A stretch of DNA of 64,000 nucleotides, from contig JAJRRA010000025.1 of assembly GCA_024279945.1 (NCBI GenBank), positions 1 to 64,000 on the forward strand, in the 5' to 3' direction. The stretch comes from Gammaproteobacteria bacterium (GTDB lineage Bacteria; Pseudomonadota; Gammaproteobacteria; Xanthomonadales; SZUA-36). Position 1 is the stretch's first letter, and every line of letters begins with the position of its first letter. This document shows positions 1-7,815 of this stretch, one piece after another. Below the pieces are notes generated by a model. The model did no database searches and was not told the origin of the DNA. It worked only from the letters and a program-made list of their open reading frames with translations. The position numbers and the translations under genes are program-made.

Positions 1-56
1 ATGTGCTCCAGCCAATAGCGTTGCCGATCCGTCAGCACAGGGATCATCTTTTGCAT
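1..56 (-). CDS. N-terminus of IS66-type accessory transposition protein (partial)
   Basis: The minus strand opens with ATG at 56, preceded by AGGAG at 66-70, and encodes 18 residues (MQKMIPVLTDRQRYWLEH) before the window ends. The LTDRQRYWLEH start resembles the small accessory ORF that begins IS66-family elements. The call fits the IS66-like terminal sequence at 121-141, but only 18 residues are visible, so it is tentative. Confidence 0.45.
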   Translation of the reverse strand, partial: MQKMIPVLTDRQRYWLEH

Positions 57-141
57 TGCTCACCACTCCTGGTTCATCATGAGCGTAGAGCGTGACTGGA
101 ACCGGAGCAGGAAAACAGGGCGGGGTTTATTTTGCGCTTAC
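1..141 (-). mobile_element. Terminal end of an IS66-like insertion sequence
   Basis: Read on the minus strand, 141 to 121 begins GTAAGCGCAAAATAAACC. IS66-family inverted repeats typically begin GTAAGCG, and the first accessory ORF starts about 85 bp inside, as seen here. The element would end at 141, with the next 8 bases (142-149) as the possible target duplication. The other end lies outside the window, so neither the inverted repeat pair nor the duplication can be checked. Confidence 0.5.
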
Positions 142-148
142 GAATAAT

Positions 149-170
149 GTAAGAGGCCCCTTGGGGCCGA
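149..170 (+). repeat. Single REP unit, GGCCCC/GGGGCC stem
   Basis: Solitary copy of the window-wide REP: GTAAGAG head, GGCCCC-TT-GGGGCC hairpin, CGA tail. It directly abuts the putative IS66 end, so the IS may have inserted beside or into a REP. Confidence 0.85.
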
Positions 171-248
171 TATCCAATGATTTGCTTTAACCGTTTTCGA
201 CAGGAGCAAATGCAAGCAACAACATGCTTCCATTAGTGGCCCCTCTTC

Positions 249-254
249 TATAAT
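249..254 (+). promoter_or_regulatory. -10 box of tRNA-Pro promoter
   Basis: A perfect TATAAT lies 25 bases before the tRNA 5' end. A weak -35 candidate (TTCCAT, about 228-233) is near the expected spacing. Inferred from sequence only. Confidence 0.5.
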
Positions 255-279
255 ATATGCGCCCTTGTCGGACCCAGTT

Positions 280-356
280 CGGGGTGTAGCTCAGCCTGGT
301 AGAGCACTGCCTTCGGGAGGCAGGGGCCGGAAGTTCGAATCTTCTCACCCCGACCA
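280..356 (+). tRNA. tRNA-Pro (CGG)
   Basis: A 77-nt cloverleaf with acceptor CGGGGTG/CACCCCG, T-loop GTTCGAAT, anticodon loop TTCGGGA (anticodon CGG) and encoded CCA at 354-356. It reads CCG proline codons. A second tRNA-Pro (TGG) is at 24236-24312. Confidence 0.97.
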
Positions 357-455
357 GTTAAATCAATATGATATTCATCATCCAGCAACCACCTTACCTG
401 ACTCGGGGTGCTTGGGGGGTGTTATTGGTTCTGATTTCAGTGAATATAACTCTAC

Positions 456-656
456 TCAGAATCTAATAATCACTCTGCCTTCCGAATACCCGTGAAAACA
501 ATCGTATTCCTGTTCCAGGCGCTCTGCGACCTGGGCAAGAGGAGAGTAAGGCCTGATTTCTTCACGCTTGTTCAAGATGGAGGTCATTTCTTTGAGGGCG
601 CTGGGTCGAATTGGAACAATGGGGGGAATAAAAAGCTGGTTTGAACCACAGTTCAT
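456..656 (-). CDS. Small hypothetical protein (66 aa)
   Basis: Unrecognised 66-residue product with no signal peptide or membrane segment. The start lies 8 bases after the stop of the upstream 196-aa gene on the same strand, and an AAGGAAG spanning that gene's end could serve as ribosome site, so the two may form an operon. The region is AT-rich compared with the housekeeping genes further right, which suggests acquired DNA. It could be a non-coding ORF. Confidence 0.4.
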   Translation of the reverse strand: MNCGSNQLFIPPIVPIRPSALKEMTSILNKREEIRPYSPLAQVAERLEQEYDCFHGYSEGRVIIRF

Positions 657-663
657 AGATCTG

Positions 664-1254
664 TTAATGCTTCCTTATGGTTAAAATGGTTGCACTTGAA
701 TCTAAGGTTGTTTGAATTTGAATGGGCCTTGTACCCAAGGCTTGCAACCTTTGGTTCGCATTGTCAATAAGTGATTGAGGTCCGGACAAAACGACCCAAC
801 GCAAACTATTGCCCTGAAGATATCGTGCAATTGAATTCATTTCAGCAGGTTCGATGATGTTGTTCATTTGCGCTTGTGCCAAGAGTTGATCGTTAGCAAC
901 TGTCGTATTCACCAGAGCAGAAATTTCCACTACTTTAGCAAGGGCCAACTGCGTTAGACCGTTAAAACTGAGGCTGTTGTAATGTTGCTGCGCCGTAGGC
1001 TGTTGAAAGTCCATCTTTCTCTTGTACCCACCTGAAATAGCAGCATTGGCCCTTAGCACCATGGTATTTTTCATCTGATTGGGGGGCATTCCACGTAAAT
1101 CTCTCGCAGCAATTGTCTCGTTGGTGTGCGTAAAGAAAGTTTGCGGTGCCACCATGAACGGGCCATCTCTCGGAATGGTCCTAGAATAGAAAAATATGGA
1201 GATGAGGGAACTAGTATTTACATCGTATACACTATGTGCATGAATTTGGGGCAT
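664..1254 (-). CDS. Hypothetical protein (196 aa)
   Basis: Product not recognised. A strong AGGAGAG sits 7 bases before the ATG at 1254, supporting a real gene and this start. The protein is polar, has no evident signal peptide, and contains a Gln/Asn/Ala-rich middle (around residues 75-145). The 66-aa gene follows 8 bases downstream, and the papain-like/Cys-His gene lies upstream on the same strand. Base composition is lower in GC than the core genes, suggesting horizontal origin. Confidence 0.6.
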   Translation of the reverse strand: MPQIHAHSVYDVNTSSLISIFFYSRTIPRDGPFMVAPQTFFTHTNETIAARDLRGMPPNQMKNTMVLRANAAISGGYKRKMDFQQPTAQQHYNSLSFNGLTQLALAKVVEISALVNTTVANDQLLAQAQMNNIIEPAEMNSIARYLQGNSLRWVVLSGPQSLIDNANQRLQALGTRPIQIQTTLDSSATILTIRKH

Positions 1255-1467
1255 CTGAAAGCTCTCCTGTGTAATAAGGCATGTTACCTAACCAAATCAA
1301 GCAGTATCTTGATAAAAATGCGATTGCCGATTTAATTTCCCCATACTGTCTCGCCAAAGTAATTCTTCCTTAGATCATGCCAGAATAAATTGGAAGTAGG
1401 ACGTCTCCTTTTTATTCTCCATGACGGGTTGGATGTCCTTGTCAGGCGGAGAAATAGCCCCTACCGG

Positions 1468-2265
1468 TCAACAGTTGTCATGAGGGCTAGAATGTCCCGA
1501 ACACGGTAGTATTCGCCGACCACATGCCCAGGTCCCGCTGACACAACAGTGTTTTTGGCTCTTATGAGTGCTGCAATCCCGAGCGCCACAGCGCCAAGCA
1601 TTCCCCAAGGTACACACGTGGTCTGGACTAGAATGTCCCGGACACGGTGGTTCTAATCGACCGCAGGTCCAGACCCCACTGGCGCAGCGGTCATCATGAC
1701 TTCTGTGTGTTGGGCAATCCCGCTCGCCACAGTGCCAGATACCATTTTTAGCAATTGCTTTTTTGATCTCCAAGGCATAATAAAGGACGTCATCTGGCTT
1801 CCAAACCGTGTTCCAAGTACTCAACCATCCAAACGAACTAACAATGTCGCCCGCAGCCCCAACTGCCAAAGCCTGCGCAACGGTAGTGGAGCAATTCTGA
1901 CCGAGCGTAGTCCACTGAGCATGAGTGTTTCGGAGTAAATTTTCCCACCACGTCTTAATTTTTGTTTCGTCGAGGCCTGTGAAGATGATTGTACGGTTGG
2001 GATCTCCCCCCTCACCGGCTACATCATTCTTGTATGTCCTGTTTTTTATAGCAGAGACTGTATAAATATCATCCACATAGGGAATTTCGTTTCCGATGAG
2101 TCGCTCGATCTCGTCAACATAAGGGATCTGGCCGATTCGGTTCTTGCTTTCGGGCCACCAGCTAATGTATATCTCTCCAGGTGGAGTCCCTCCAGTCACT
2201 TTCATCGAAGCATGGCCCCATGCATCCTCCTTTCCTTGGAAATCCCATATATATATGCTAATCAC
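1468..2265 (-). CDS. Candidate permuted papain-fold protein with four Cys/His repeats
   Basis: 265 aa from a GTG at 2265. GGAGG lies 6 bases upstream, which makes this start better than an ATG 30 bases further out with no ribosome site. The N-terminal domain has WGHASMKV near residue 16 and QNCSTTVAQAL near residue 125. This His-then-Cys order resembles permuted papain/LRAT-like folds found in some effectors and amidases (inference). The C-terminal ~90 residues hold four repeats of W-x-C-G-x(3-5)-C-x2-H-x(5-6)-C in an A-B-A-B pattern with a 47-residue (141-bp) period visible in the DNA, probably metal-binding. No signal peptide was seen. Function unknown. Confidence 0.6.
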   Translation of the reverse strand: MISIYIWDFQGKEDAWGHASMKVTGGTPPGEIYISWWPESKNRIGQIPYVDEIERLIGNEIPYVDDIYTVSAIKNRTYKNDVAGEGGDPNRTIIFTGLDETKIKTWWENLLRNTHAQWTTLGQNCSTTVAQALAVGAAGDIVSSFGWLSTWNTVWKPDDVLYYALEIKKAIAKNGIWHCGERDCPTHRSHDDRCASGVWTCGRLEPPCPGHSSPDHVCTLGNAWRCGARDCSTHKSQKHCCVSGTWACGRRILPCSGHSSPHDNC

Positions 2266-2456
2266 AGTGCACCTCCGTTCGAACGAGGAGTACATATACC
2301 GTCATCTGTTATAAAGCAGTAGCCGTGATCCGAACATCGCAGCAGGTTGTTTAGGTAGTCTTCGCGCTTGCCCTCGCATTCTCTCCGCCACACTCAATTG
2401 AGACAAGGAACAGTGAAATCACGACATCCTGTCTCCGTTAACACTCAATCAGATAT

Positions 2457-3080
2457 TCAATTAGCCCAACAATTAGCTGGCTGATCCTTGATGTGTACCC
2501 AAAATCTGGCGAAATACTTTTCTGCGTCATCAGTCGTCCCAAAAGCAGTCCAGTTCCAGCCCTTTGGGCTCTCGTGAAATGTCGCTGCACGCCAGTTATT
2601 ACCAAATCGACTGCACGCTTGGTTAACATCGTCAAGCTTCTTGAATGAATTTCCTGGTACAGAATTTGTGACTTTAATTCTTCCTGCCGCCCATTGGTGT
2701 AGAGTTGGATCTGGGCTGGCCTGATTTGGAAGTGGTGCAAAGCACAGCACAGGCAGATCAACGCTGCAGTTCATATCACCTGTATAGGGGTTGCATTCAT
2801 TGGCTTTGGAATCTTTGCAACCCACAGTGGTTATTGCAGATTTGTGAAGCTCTCCTCTTTTCCAAGTTTTTCTCACGCCAAACGTCAGGCCCTTTTTGAC
2901 GGGTGTACTGGCAACATTAGCTGGGGTAGCCTGAGCAATGATATATTCCGGCTCGGTAGGTATAGCAGATTGGCTACTCTTAGCTCCATCGGATGGATCA
3001 AAATGCTTTATTGATGAGGCATGGACGCTTATTACACAAAACAGGGATAAGCTTAAAAGCACTTGCATTATCTTAATCAT
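2457..3080 (-). CDS. Secreted hypothetical protein with Cys/Trp-rich C-terminus (207 aa)
   Basis: The N-terminus (Met-Ile-Lys, hydrophobic stretch to about residue 18, then VHAS) is a typical Sec signal peptide. The mature part has paired cysteines (GCKDSKANEC, CNPYTGDMNC) and ends in FWVHIKDQPANCWAN. I recall similar Trp/Cys-rich ends in exported proteobacterial proteins, but no function is known to me. It stands alone: the gap to 3384 holds no other gene. Confidence 0.65.
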   Translation of the reverse strand: MIKIMQVLLSLSLFCVISVHASSIKHFDPSDGAKSSQSAIPTEPEYIIAQATPANVASTPVKKGLTFGVRKTWKRGELHKSAITTVGCKDSKANECNPYTGDMNCSVDLPVLCFAPLPNQASPDPTLHQWAAGRIKVTNSVPGNSFKKLDDVNQACSRFGNNWRAATFHESPKGWNWTAFGTTDDAEKYFARFWVHIKDQPANCWAN

Positions 3081-3383
3081 GTAAGACTCCTTTTAAAGTT
3101 TCATCAAACGAAACCAGCACCTGCACACTGAACTGGCATGTCTACCGAAAGCAATGATCCCTCAAAGGTAGTGGTTCTTCTTATTAGTCAGTCCATTAGA
3201 TGTAACTATAGGGCATCAATTCAAGTTGTCTATATGATTCGGATATTTGAATTATTTTTAATCTATGAATAATAGTGGCTTTTTCATAGAACCTTTATCC
3301 CCACCAAAGTGACTCACCGCCACGAAAAAAGCGTGCCGCCGGGAACGTTCTAGCAAAGCCGTGCTGGTCAGTATTTTTACAAG

Positions 3384-3602
3384 TTGACGCAGGTCATTTC
3401 TTCGATCGGCTATTTGTGGCAGCCTCTTGTCATGTTCTTGTTAGGCATCCTTGGTCTGGTCATGATCGCCTGGGGCGTGTATGCGCTGGTGTGGGATGCG
3501 TGGAAGGCGCGCCGAACGGTTTCACGCTGGTCTATCTGCATTGCCGCGGTCATCGTTCTGGTTATTGGATGGCGTCTTGCGGTAACCGGTTTTTCCCTGT
3601 AA
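3384..3602 (+). CDS. Small two-span membrane protein (72 aa)
   Basis: Two hydrophobic segments (about residues 10-35 and 48-66) are separated by a basic WDAWKARRTVSRW loop, so it is probably an inner-membrane protein. The start is uncertain: TTG at 3384 has no clear ribosome site, and ATG at 3432 would remove much of the first span. No family recognised. The preceding stretch (3081-3383) shows no gene. Confidence 0.5.
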   Translation: MTQVISSIGYLWQPLVMFLLGILGLVMIAWGVYALVWDAWKARRTVSRWSICIAAVIVLVIGWRLAVTGFSL

Positions 3603-3722
3603 AACCCAGTCGCTAACCCGGCCCTGCCCATCAAATCGTCTTTAATTCCAGTTCTTTTGACCTGGATGCTGTAAGTTGGCATTCTGCCGCCTGCAAACGG
3701 TCTCCTGCATCAGAATGAGCTT

Positions 3723-4772
3723 ATGAACGTTCCTGCCGAATCGATCCGCTACGAATACGATTTCGAACCTGAAACAGGTGAGGTCATTGATGTCCTGCCC
3801 GGCCTGAAATGGCTGCGACTGCCACTGCCCTTTCTGCTCGGGCATGTCAATGTCTGGCTGCTGCAGGACGGCGCCGGCTGGGCGGTCGTCGATAGCGGAA
3901 TCTTTACCCATACCACCCAGGAAGTCTGGGAGTACATTTTCGAGGAGCACCTGGAAAATGCCCCCATCACCCGCGTGTTGATCACCCACTTGCACCCGGA
4001 TCACGTGGGCTGCGCGGGCTGGCTGTGTGAACGCTTCAATGTTGAGTTATGCATGTCCCGCCAGGAATATTTGCTGTGCCGTATCCTGGTCACCGATACC
4101 GGCCTGCCGGCGCCGGAAGAGGGGCGGCGATTCTACCAGTCGGCTGGATTCTCAGAAGAACACATGGAGCGCTATATCGAACTGTTTGGCCGGTTTGGCC
4201 AGGTCGTCGCTCCCCTGCCCCAGTCGTACCGCCGCCTGTACGGTGGTCTCCCGCTTAACATCGGTGATTACCACTGGCAGGTTATCACCGGCAGCGGCCA
4301 TTCGCCCGAACATGCCTGCCTGTATTGTCCGGAACTGAATGTGTTGATCTCCGGGGACCAGATTCTGCCGACAATTTCCTCTAACGTCAGCGTCTTTCCC
4401 ACCGAACCGGCCGCAAATCCACTGGCGGACTGGTTCGAATCGCTGCACAGGCTAAAAAGCCTGCTACCGGTTGATGTACTGGTTCTTCCGGCTCACGGCA
4501 AGCCATTCAGAGGCGCCCACAAGCGTCTGGATGAACTGATACTCGAACATGAAACCGGGCTGGAAAAATTACGCAAGCTGTGCCGGGGACCCAAACGGGT
4601 GGTGGACGTCTTCGCTGCACTGTTCAAAAGCAGGATCACGGAAAGCAACCTGATCATGGCCACCGGTGAAGCCAAGGCCCACCTCAATTACCTCTATTAC
4701 CGCGGTGAACTGGAAATCAGCGAGGATGAAGCCGGCACCAGTTGGTATCAGAGCAAGCGGTCTCGAGTTTAA
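3723..4772 (+). CDS. MBL-fold metallo-hydrolase (349 aa)
   Basis: Metallo-beta-lactamase superfamily hydrolase. The metal-binding signature THLHPDH is at residues 88-94 (H89, H91, D93, H94). Further ligands are H193 in GHSPEH, D212 in SGDQI and H258 in PAHGKP, the glyoxalase-II-like pattern for a binuclear site. A C-terminal region of about 90 residues after the core resembles the winged-helix tail of many such proteins. The substrate cannot be told from sequence; thioester or phosphoester hydrolysis is typical. Its stop overlaps by 4 bases the end of the convergent membrane-protein gene. Confidence 0.85.
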   Translation: MNVPAESIRYEYDFEPETGEVIDVLPGLKWLRLPLPFLLGHVNVWLLQDGAGWAVVDSGIFTHTTQEVWEYIFEEHLENAPITRVLITHLHPDHVGCAGWLCERFNVELCMSRQEYLLCRILVTDTGLPAPEEGRRFYQSAGFSEEHMERYIELFGRFGQVVAPLPQSYRRLYGGLPLNIGDYHWQVITGSGHSPEHACLYCPELNVLISGDQILPTISSNVSVFPTEPAANPLADWFESLHRLKSLLPVDVLVLPAHGKPFRGAHKRLDELILEHETGLEKLRKLCRGPKRVVDVFAALFKSRITESNLIMATGEAKAHLNYLYYRGELEISEDEAGTSWYQSKRSRV

Positions 4773-5413
4773 GCCCGTTCACGGTGTACGTGCCCGCGGT
4801 GGACGAGGCTGTGGATGATGGTGCCAATGATAACGGCCTGAAGTATCGTGACGGCCTGTTCCCCCGCCAATGGCAGCACACGTTCCGAAAATTCATAACC
4901 CAGCACGGTGGCGCCGGCCAGCGCGGCCAAAGCCAGCCAGGCAACGCGTTTTCCAAAGCCTGGTTGCAGGATCATCCACAGCATCAGACCGATGCCGAAG
5001 CGGTGCAGGATAATGGCCGTGGCAAGTCCGGTGCGCGCACCCAGTTCGCTGCCGGCCAGTCCGGCGCCATCCAGTAAGGCGTGCAGCAGCAGCCCCCCCA
5101 GTGCCAGGTACAGACTGAGCAAGTGAAAGGTTTTGGCAACGCGCTTGACAGAGGCTTCGAGCACGCCGGGAAGAGCATAACCGGCCAGCATCAGGGCCGG
5201 CGCCAGCCAGCCGAGCGGTTGCATGATATCCGGTATGAGAAACAGGCTGATGACGACCACCAGCAAAATCATAATCGCCCGGTCAAGTGTCCGGGCAAAC
5301 CATCCCCCCTGCTGGATCCACTGGTAAAGCAGTGGTCCGGCGAACAGCATGAGCAGGGAAAGCAACAGCAAAACAATCTCCAGGCTTGATACCGAGGCCG
5401 CGAATATTAACAT
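4769..5413 (-). CDS. ZIP-like integral membrane protein (214 aa)
   Basis: Multi-span inner-membrane protein with about seven hydrophobic segments. LLLHALLDGAGL, IILHRFGIGL and GTIIHSLVHR recall the His-containing helices of ZIP metal transporters, so a metal-transport role is possible but unproven. I chose ATG 5413 because GAGCGG lies 6 bases upstream. An in-frame ATG at 5467 adds 18 polar residues but has no ribosome site and overlaps the ribosome site of the divergent 5482 gene. Confidence 0.7.
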   Translation of the reverse strand: MLIFAASVSSLEIVLLLLSLLMLFAGPLLYQWIQQGGWFARTLDRAIMILLVVVISLFLIPDIMQPLGWLAPALMLAGYALPGVLEASVKRVAKTFHLLSLYLALGGLLLHALLDGAGLAGSELGARTGLATAIILHRFGIGLMLWMILQPGFGKRVAWLALAALAGATVLGYEFSERVLPLAGEQAVTILQAVIIGTIIHSLVHRGHVHRERA

Positions 5414-5481
5414 GTCACGCCGCTCATATTTGCGGTCTGCGGTGTAACTGATAACATATGCGTCCATTCTGAGGAGGTCCT

Positions 5482-6117
5482 GTGGACACCGCTCAAATCG
5501 AAGCCATGATTAGCCGGCAATGTGGTGAACCACACTGCCGGGCTGAACTGGGAGATCTGCTCGCCGCGGTTGCTGAACACCAGGGCATGTCGGCTCAAGC
5601 GCAGGACCTGGACAGCGGTATTCGTTTTATCCTGGGTTATATCCGGCAAGTGCCGTACATGATGACGGTAGCGCGGACCGCGGCCGGCACCGTCGGGCTG
5701 GAAGAACAAATGGAGAAAATCCTGGAAATCGCGCTGTCCTACTGGCTGGAGAGTGATGATGTCATTCCCGATGAGCTGGGCGTCATCGGGCTGCTGGATG
5801 ATGCCTACTGCTCTTTGAGTTCACTTCAGGCGGTGTCCGATCACTACCAATTGCTGACCGGAAAATACCTGTTCCCCGACAACCTCAGCTCAGCCAACCA
5901 GGCCATGCGAATAATCATCGGGGAACCCTATGCCACCGACCTCGACCGCATCGTGATGACCACCATGCAGCAAACCGGCGTGGTCGAAGCCATGAGGTCA
6001 CTGGCCAGCGATGAAAAACAACTCAATTTCTCCAGCCACAGCACCATCTGGAATCATGGACCGGCCGGCAACATGGACATCAGCGACCTGGCCGGTCTGG
6101 GTTTAACCGACGCTTGA
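5482..6117 (+). CDS. YkvA/DUF1232-like protein (211 aa)
   Basis: Starts at GTG 5482 behind a strong GAGGAGGT (5471-5478). A central stretch, DDVIPDELGVIGLLDDAYCS (about residues 91-110), resembles the DUF1232 (YkvA) signature found in small bacterial proteins of unknown role. No signal peptide. It is divergent from the ZIP-like gene and shares its short promoter region. The 3' end runs straight into a 27-bp tandem repeat. Confidence 0.65.
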   Translation: MDTAQIEAMISRQCGEPHCRAELGDLLAAVAEHQGMSAQAQDLDSGIRFILGYIRQVPYMMTVARTAAGTVGLEEQMEKILEIALSYWLESDDVIPDELGVIGLLDDAYCSLSSLQAVSDHYQLLTGKYLFPDNLSSANQAMRIIIGEPYATDLDRIVMTTMQQTGVVEAMRSLASDEKQLNFSSHSTIWNHGPAGNMDISDLAGLGLTDA

Positions 6118-6221
6118 TGAAACCGTTGCGACCCACTCCCCCGATGAAGCCGTTGCGACCCACTCCCCCGATGAAGCCGTTGCGACCCACTCCCCCGATG
6201 AAGCCGTTGCGACCCACTCCC
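6115..6221. repeat. 27-bp tandem repeat, four copies
   Basis: Four consecutive copies of a 27-bp unit (CGATGAAGCCGTTGCGACCC plus ACTCCCC). The last three are identical and the first is slightly diverged and covers the stop region of the 211-aa gene. 27 is a multiple of 3, so the array stays open on the minus strand, but no start or ribosome site supports a gene. Confidence 0.9.
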
Positions 6222-6352
6222 CCCGTCATGCCGGATTTGCGCAGCAATATCCGGTATCCAGTCTGAGTGAAACGAAGTGAGGAGCATCAGGCGCTTTTAC
6301 CGCGACTGCTGGATTCCGGATACGACTTCGTCGATCCGGAATGACGGGGGGG
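6222..6352. repeat. Palindromic repeat of the CCGTCATTCCGGAT type
   Basis: Begins CCCGTCATGCCGGAT and ends ATCCGGAATGACGGG, giving long complementary arms around internal GGATTCCGGATACG-type blocks. The same element occurs at 20113-20297 and, in short form, inside two genes (42376-42421 and 44750-44793). It lies between the 211-aa gene and the 3' end of pepQ, where it could form an RNA hairpin. Confidence 0.8.
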
Positions 6353-6377
6353 GGAAGGAGAAACGACGGGGGAAGGA

Positions 6378-7670
6378 CTACAGTTTTGCAAAAGCCTCAC
6401 GGGTGAGGTTTTCGCTGCCGCCAGCAGTGACCAGCAGATTATCCTCGATACGGATTCCCCCACACGGTTTCAATGCCGCCACACGATCCCAGTCAATCGC
6501 CGCTGCATCGCCGTGAGCCCTCCATTGCTGCAACAGGGGTTCGATAAAATACAGTCCGGGTTCTATGGTCAGGACATTGCCGACTTCCAGAACACGAGTC
6601 AGGCGTAACATCGGGTGCTCCTCGGGCCGCGCAATCGGCTGGCCCCGGTTGTCGATCAGGCCCGCCACATCGTGCGTTTGCAAACCGATGAAGTGACCCA
6701 GGCCGTGGGGAAAGAAAACTCGGCTCAAACCGGTTGCCACGGCGTCCTCTGCCGTCACCTTGATGATACCGAAAGACTTCAGAACAGTGGCGATCTCCCG
6801 ATGCGCCTGCAAGTGAAGCAGGCGGTAATCCAAACCGGCTCTGACCGCCCCGGCCAGGCTCTGCTGCAGGGTGTCCATGGCGCTCACCAGTTCGGCGAAT
6901 CCCTCATCGCTGTCCCTGGTGGTATGGTGCGCTGCGTAACTGCGCGTGATATCGGAAGCATAAGCGTTGACCGTGCAACCGGCATCAATCAGGAACGAGT
7001 GCAGCAAATCGGGAACGACCCGGTCCCGGCCCTGGTAGTGCAGAACCGAGCCGTGGCTGTTGAGGGCGATGATGTTGTTGTAGGGAAGTTGGGCATCGCT
7101 ATGTTCACAAGCGGCAAGGTAACGAAGATGGATACGGAATTCACTCTCCCCTTCGCGAAACGCCCGTTCTGCTTCCCGGTGCGCAACAGTCGCCAGGCGG
7201 CTGGCTTCGCGTATGCAGGAAACTTCATAGGCAGTCTTTCGGCTGCGCTCCACCTGCAGGCGGCTGACCAGCCCCGGGGGATTGATCCGGTCATCGTCAA
7301 AACTGCCGCTCAGTGAAGGTGCATCACCAATGGCGGCAACATCCCGTATCCCAAACGACACACCATTGAACTTGCTGAAAAGCTCCCGGCGCCAGCCATC
7401 GGCCTGGCTGACCCGCTGGATGTCAAAATGATCAGCCCACCAGGATTCGGGATCGGCCGGCGCGAGGTACCAGAAATCTTCCGGCTGGTAAAAAAATACA
7501 CAGGGCTTTTTGCCGGTGCGCAGCAGCAGCGCACTGTCGTGGTGATGGGTCAGCGGAAGCCAGGCCAGGAAGTGGGGATTGGGGCGAAAAGCATATTCAT
7601 AATCGTCTTGAAAACTGATCAGCGGTGTACCGGAGTGGACCAGTACCGCCTGCAGGTTCTCCGCATCCAT
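6378..7670 (-). CDS. pepQ: Xaa-Pro dipeptidase PepQ, 5' part interrupted by an in-frame stop
   Basis: M24B metallopeptidase that hydrolyses Xaa-Pro dipeptides in the cytoplasm. The C-terminal pita-bread domain has the metal ligands: Asp in DAGCTVNAY and ASDIT, His in HGLGHFIGLQ, Glu in TIEPGLYF and GGIRIEDN. Usual length is about 440 aa. From ATG 7670 the product is 430 aa and lacks the normal start. In the same frame, ATG 7739 begins MSKEYRDYYAAHVAEL, then TAA (7691-7689), then NRWEAAM. Family members such as E. coli PepQ have Gln at that place from memory, so CAA to TAA is the simplest explanation. Either translation restarts at 7670, or this is a young pseudogene or a base-call error. Confidence 0.85.
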   Translation of the reverse strand: MDAENLQAVLVHSGTPLISFQDDYEYAFRPNPHFLAWLPLTHHHDSALLLRTGKKPCVFFYQPEDFWYLAPADPESWWADHFDIQRVSQADGWRRELFSKFNGVSFGIRDVAAIGDAPSLSGSFDDDRINPPGLVSRLQVERSRKTAYEVSCIREASRLATVAHREAERAFREGESEFRIHLRYLAACEHSDAQLPYNNIIALNSHGSVLHYQGRDRVVPDLLHSFLIDAGCTVNAYASDITRSYAAHHTTRDSDEGFAELVSAMDTLQQSLAGAVRAGLDYRLLHLQAHREIATVLKSFGIIKVTAEDAVATGLSRVFFPHGLGHFIGLQTHDVAGLIDNRGQPIARPEEHPMLRLTRVLEVGNVLTIEPGLYFIEPLLQQWRAHGDAAAIDWDRVAALKPCGGIRIEDNLLVTAGGSENLTREAFAKL

Positions 7671-7815
7671 CGCCGCTTCCCAGCGATTTTACAATTCAGC
7701 CACGTGTGCTGCGTAATAATCCCGGTATTCTTTGCTCATGAATCGAATCCATTGGTAAAATAGAAAAATTGGCGCACCGGCGCGAACTTTAGACCCAGCA
7801 AGCGAGTAAGGCAAA

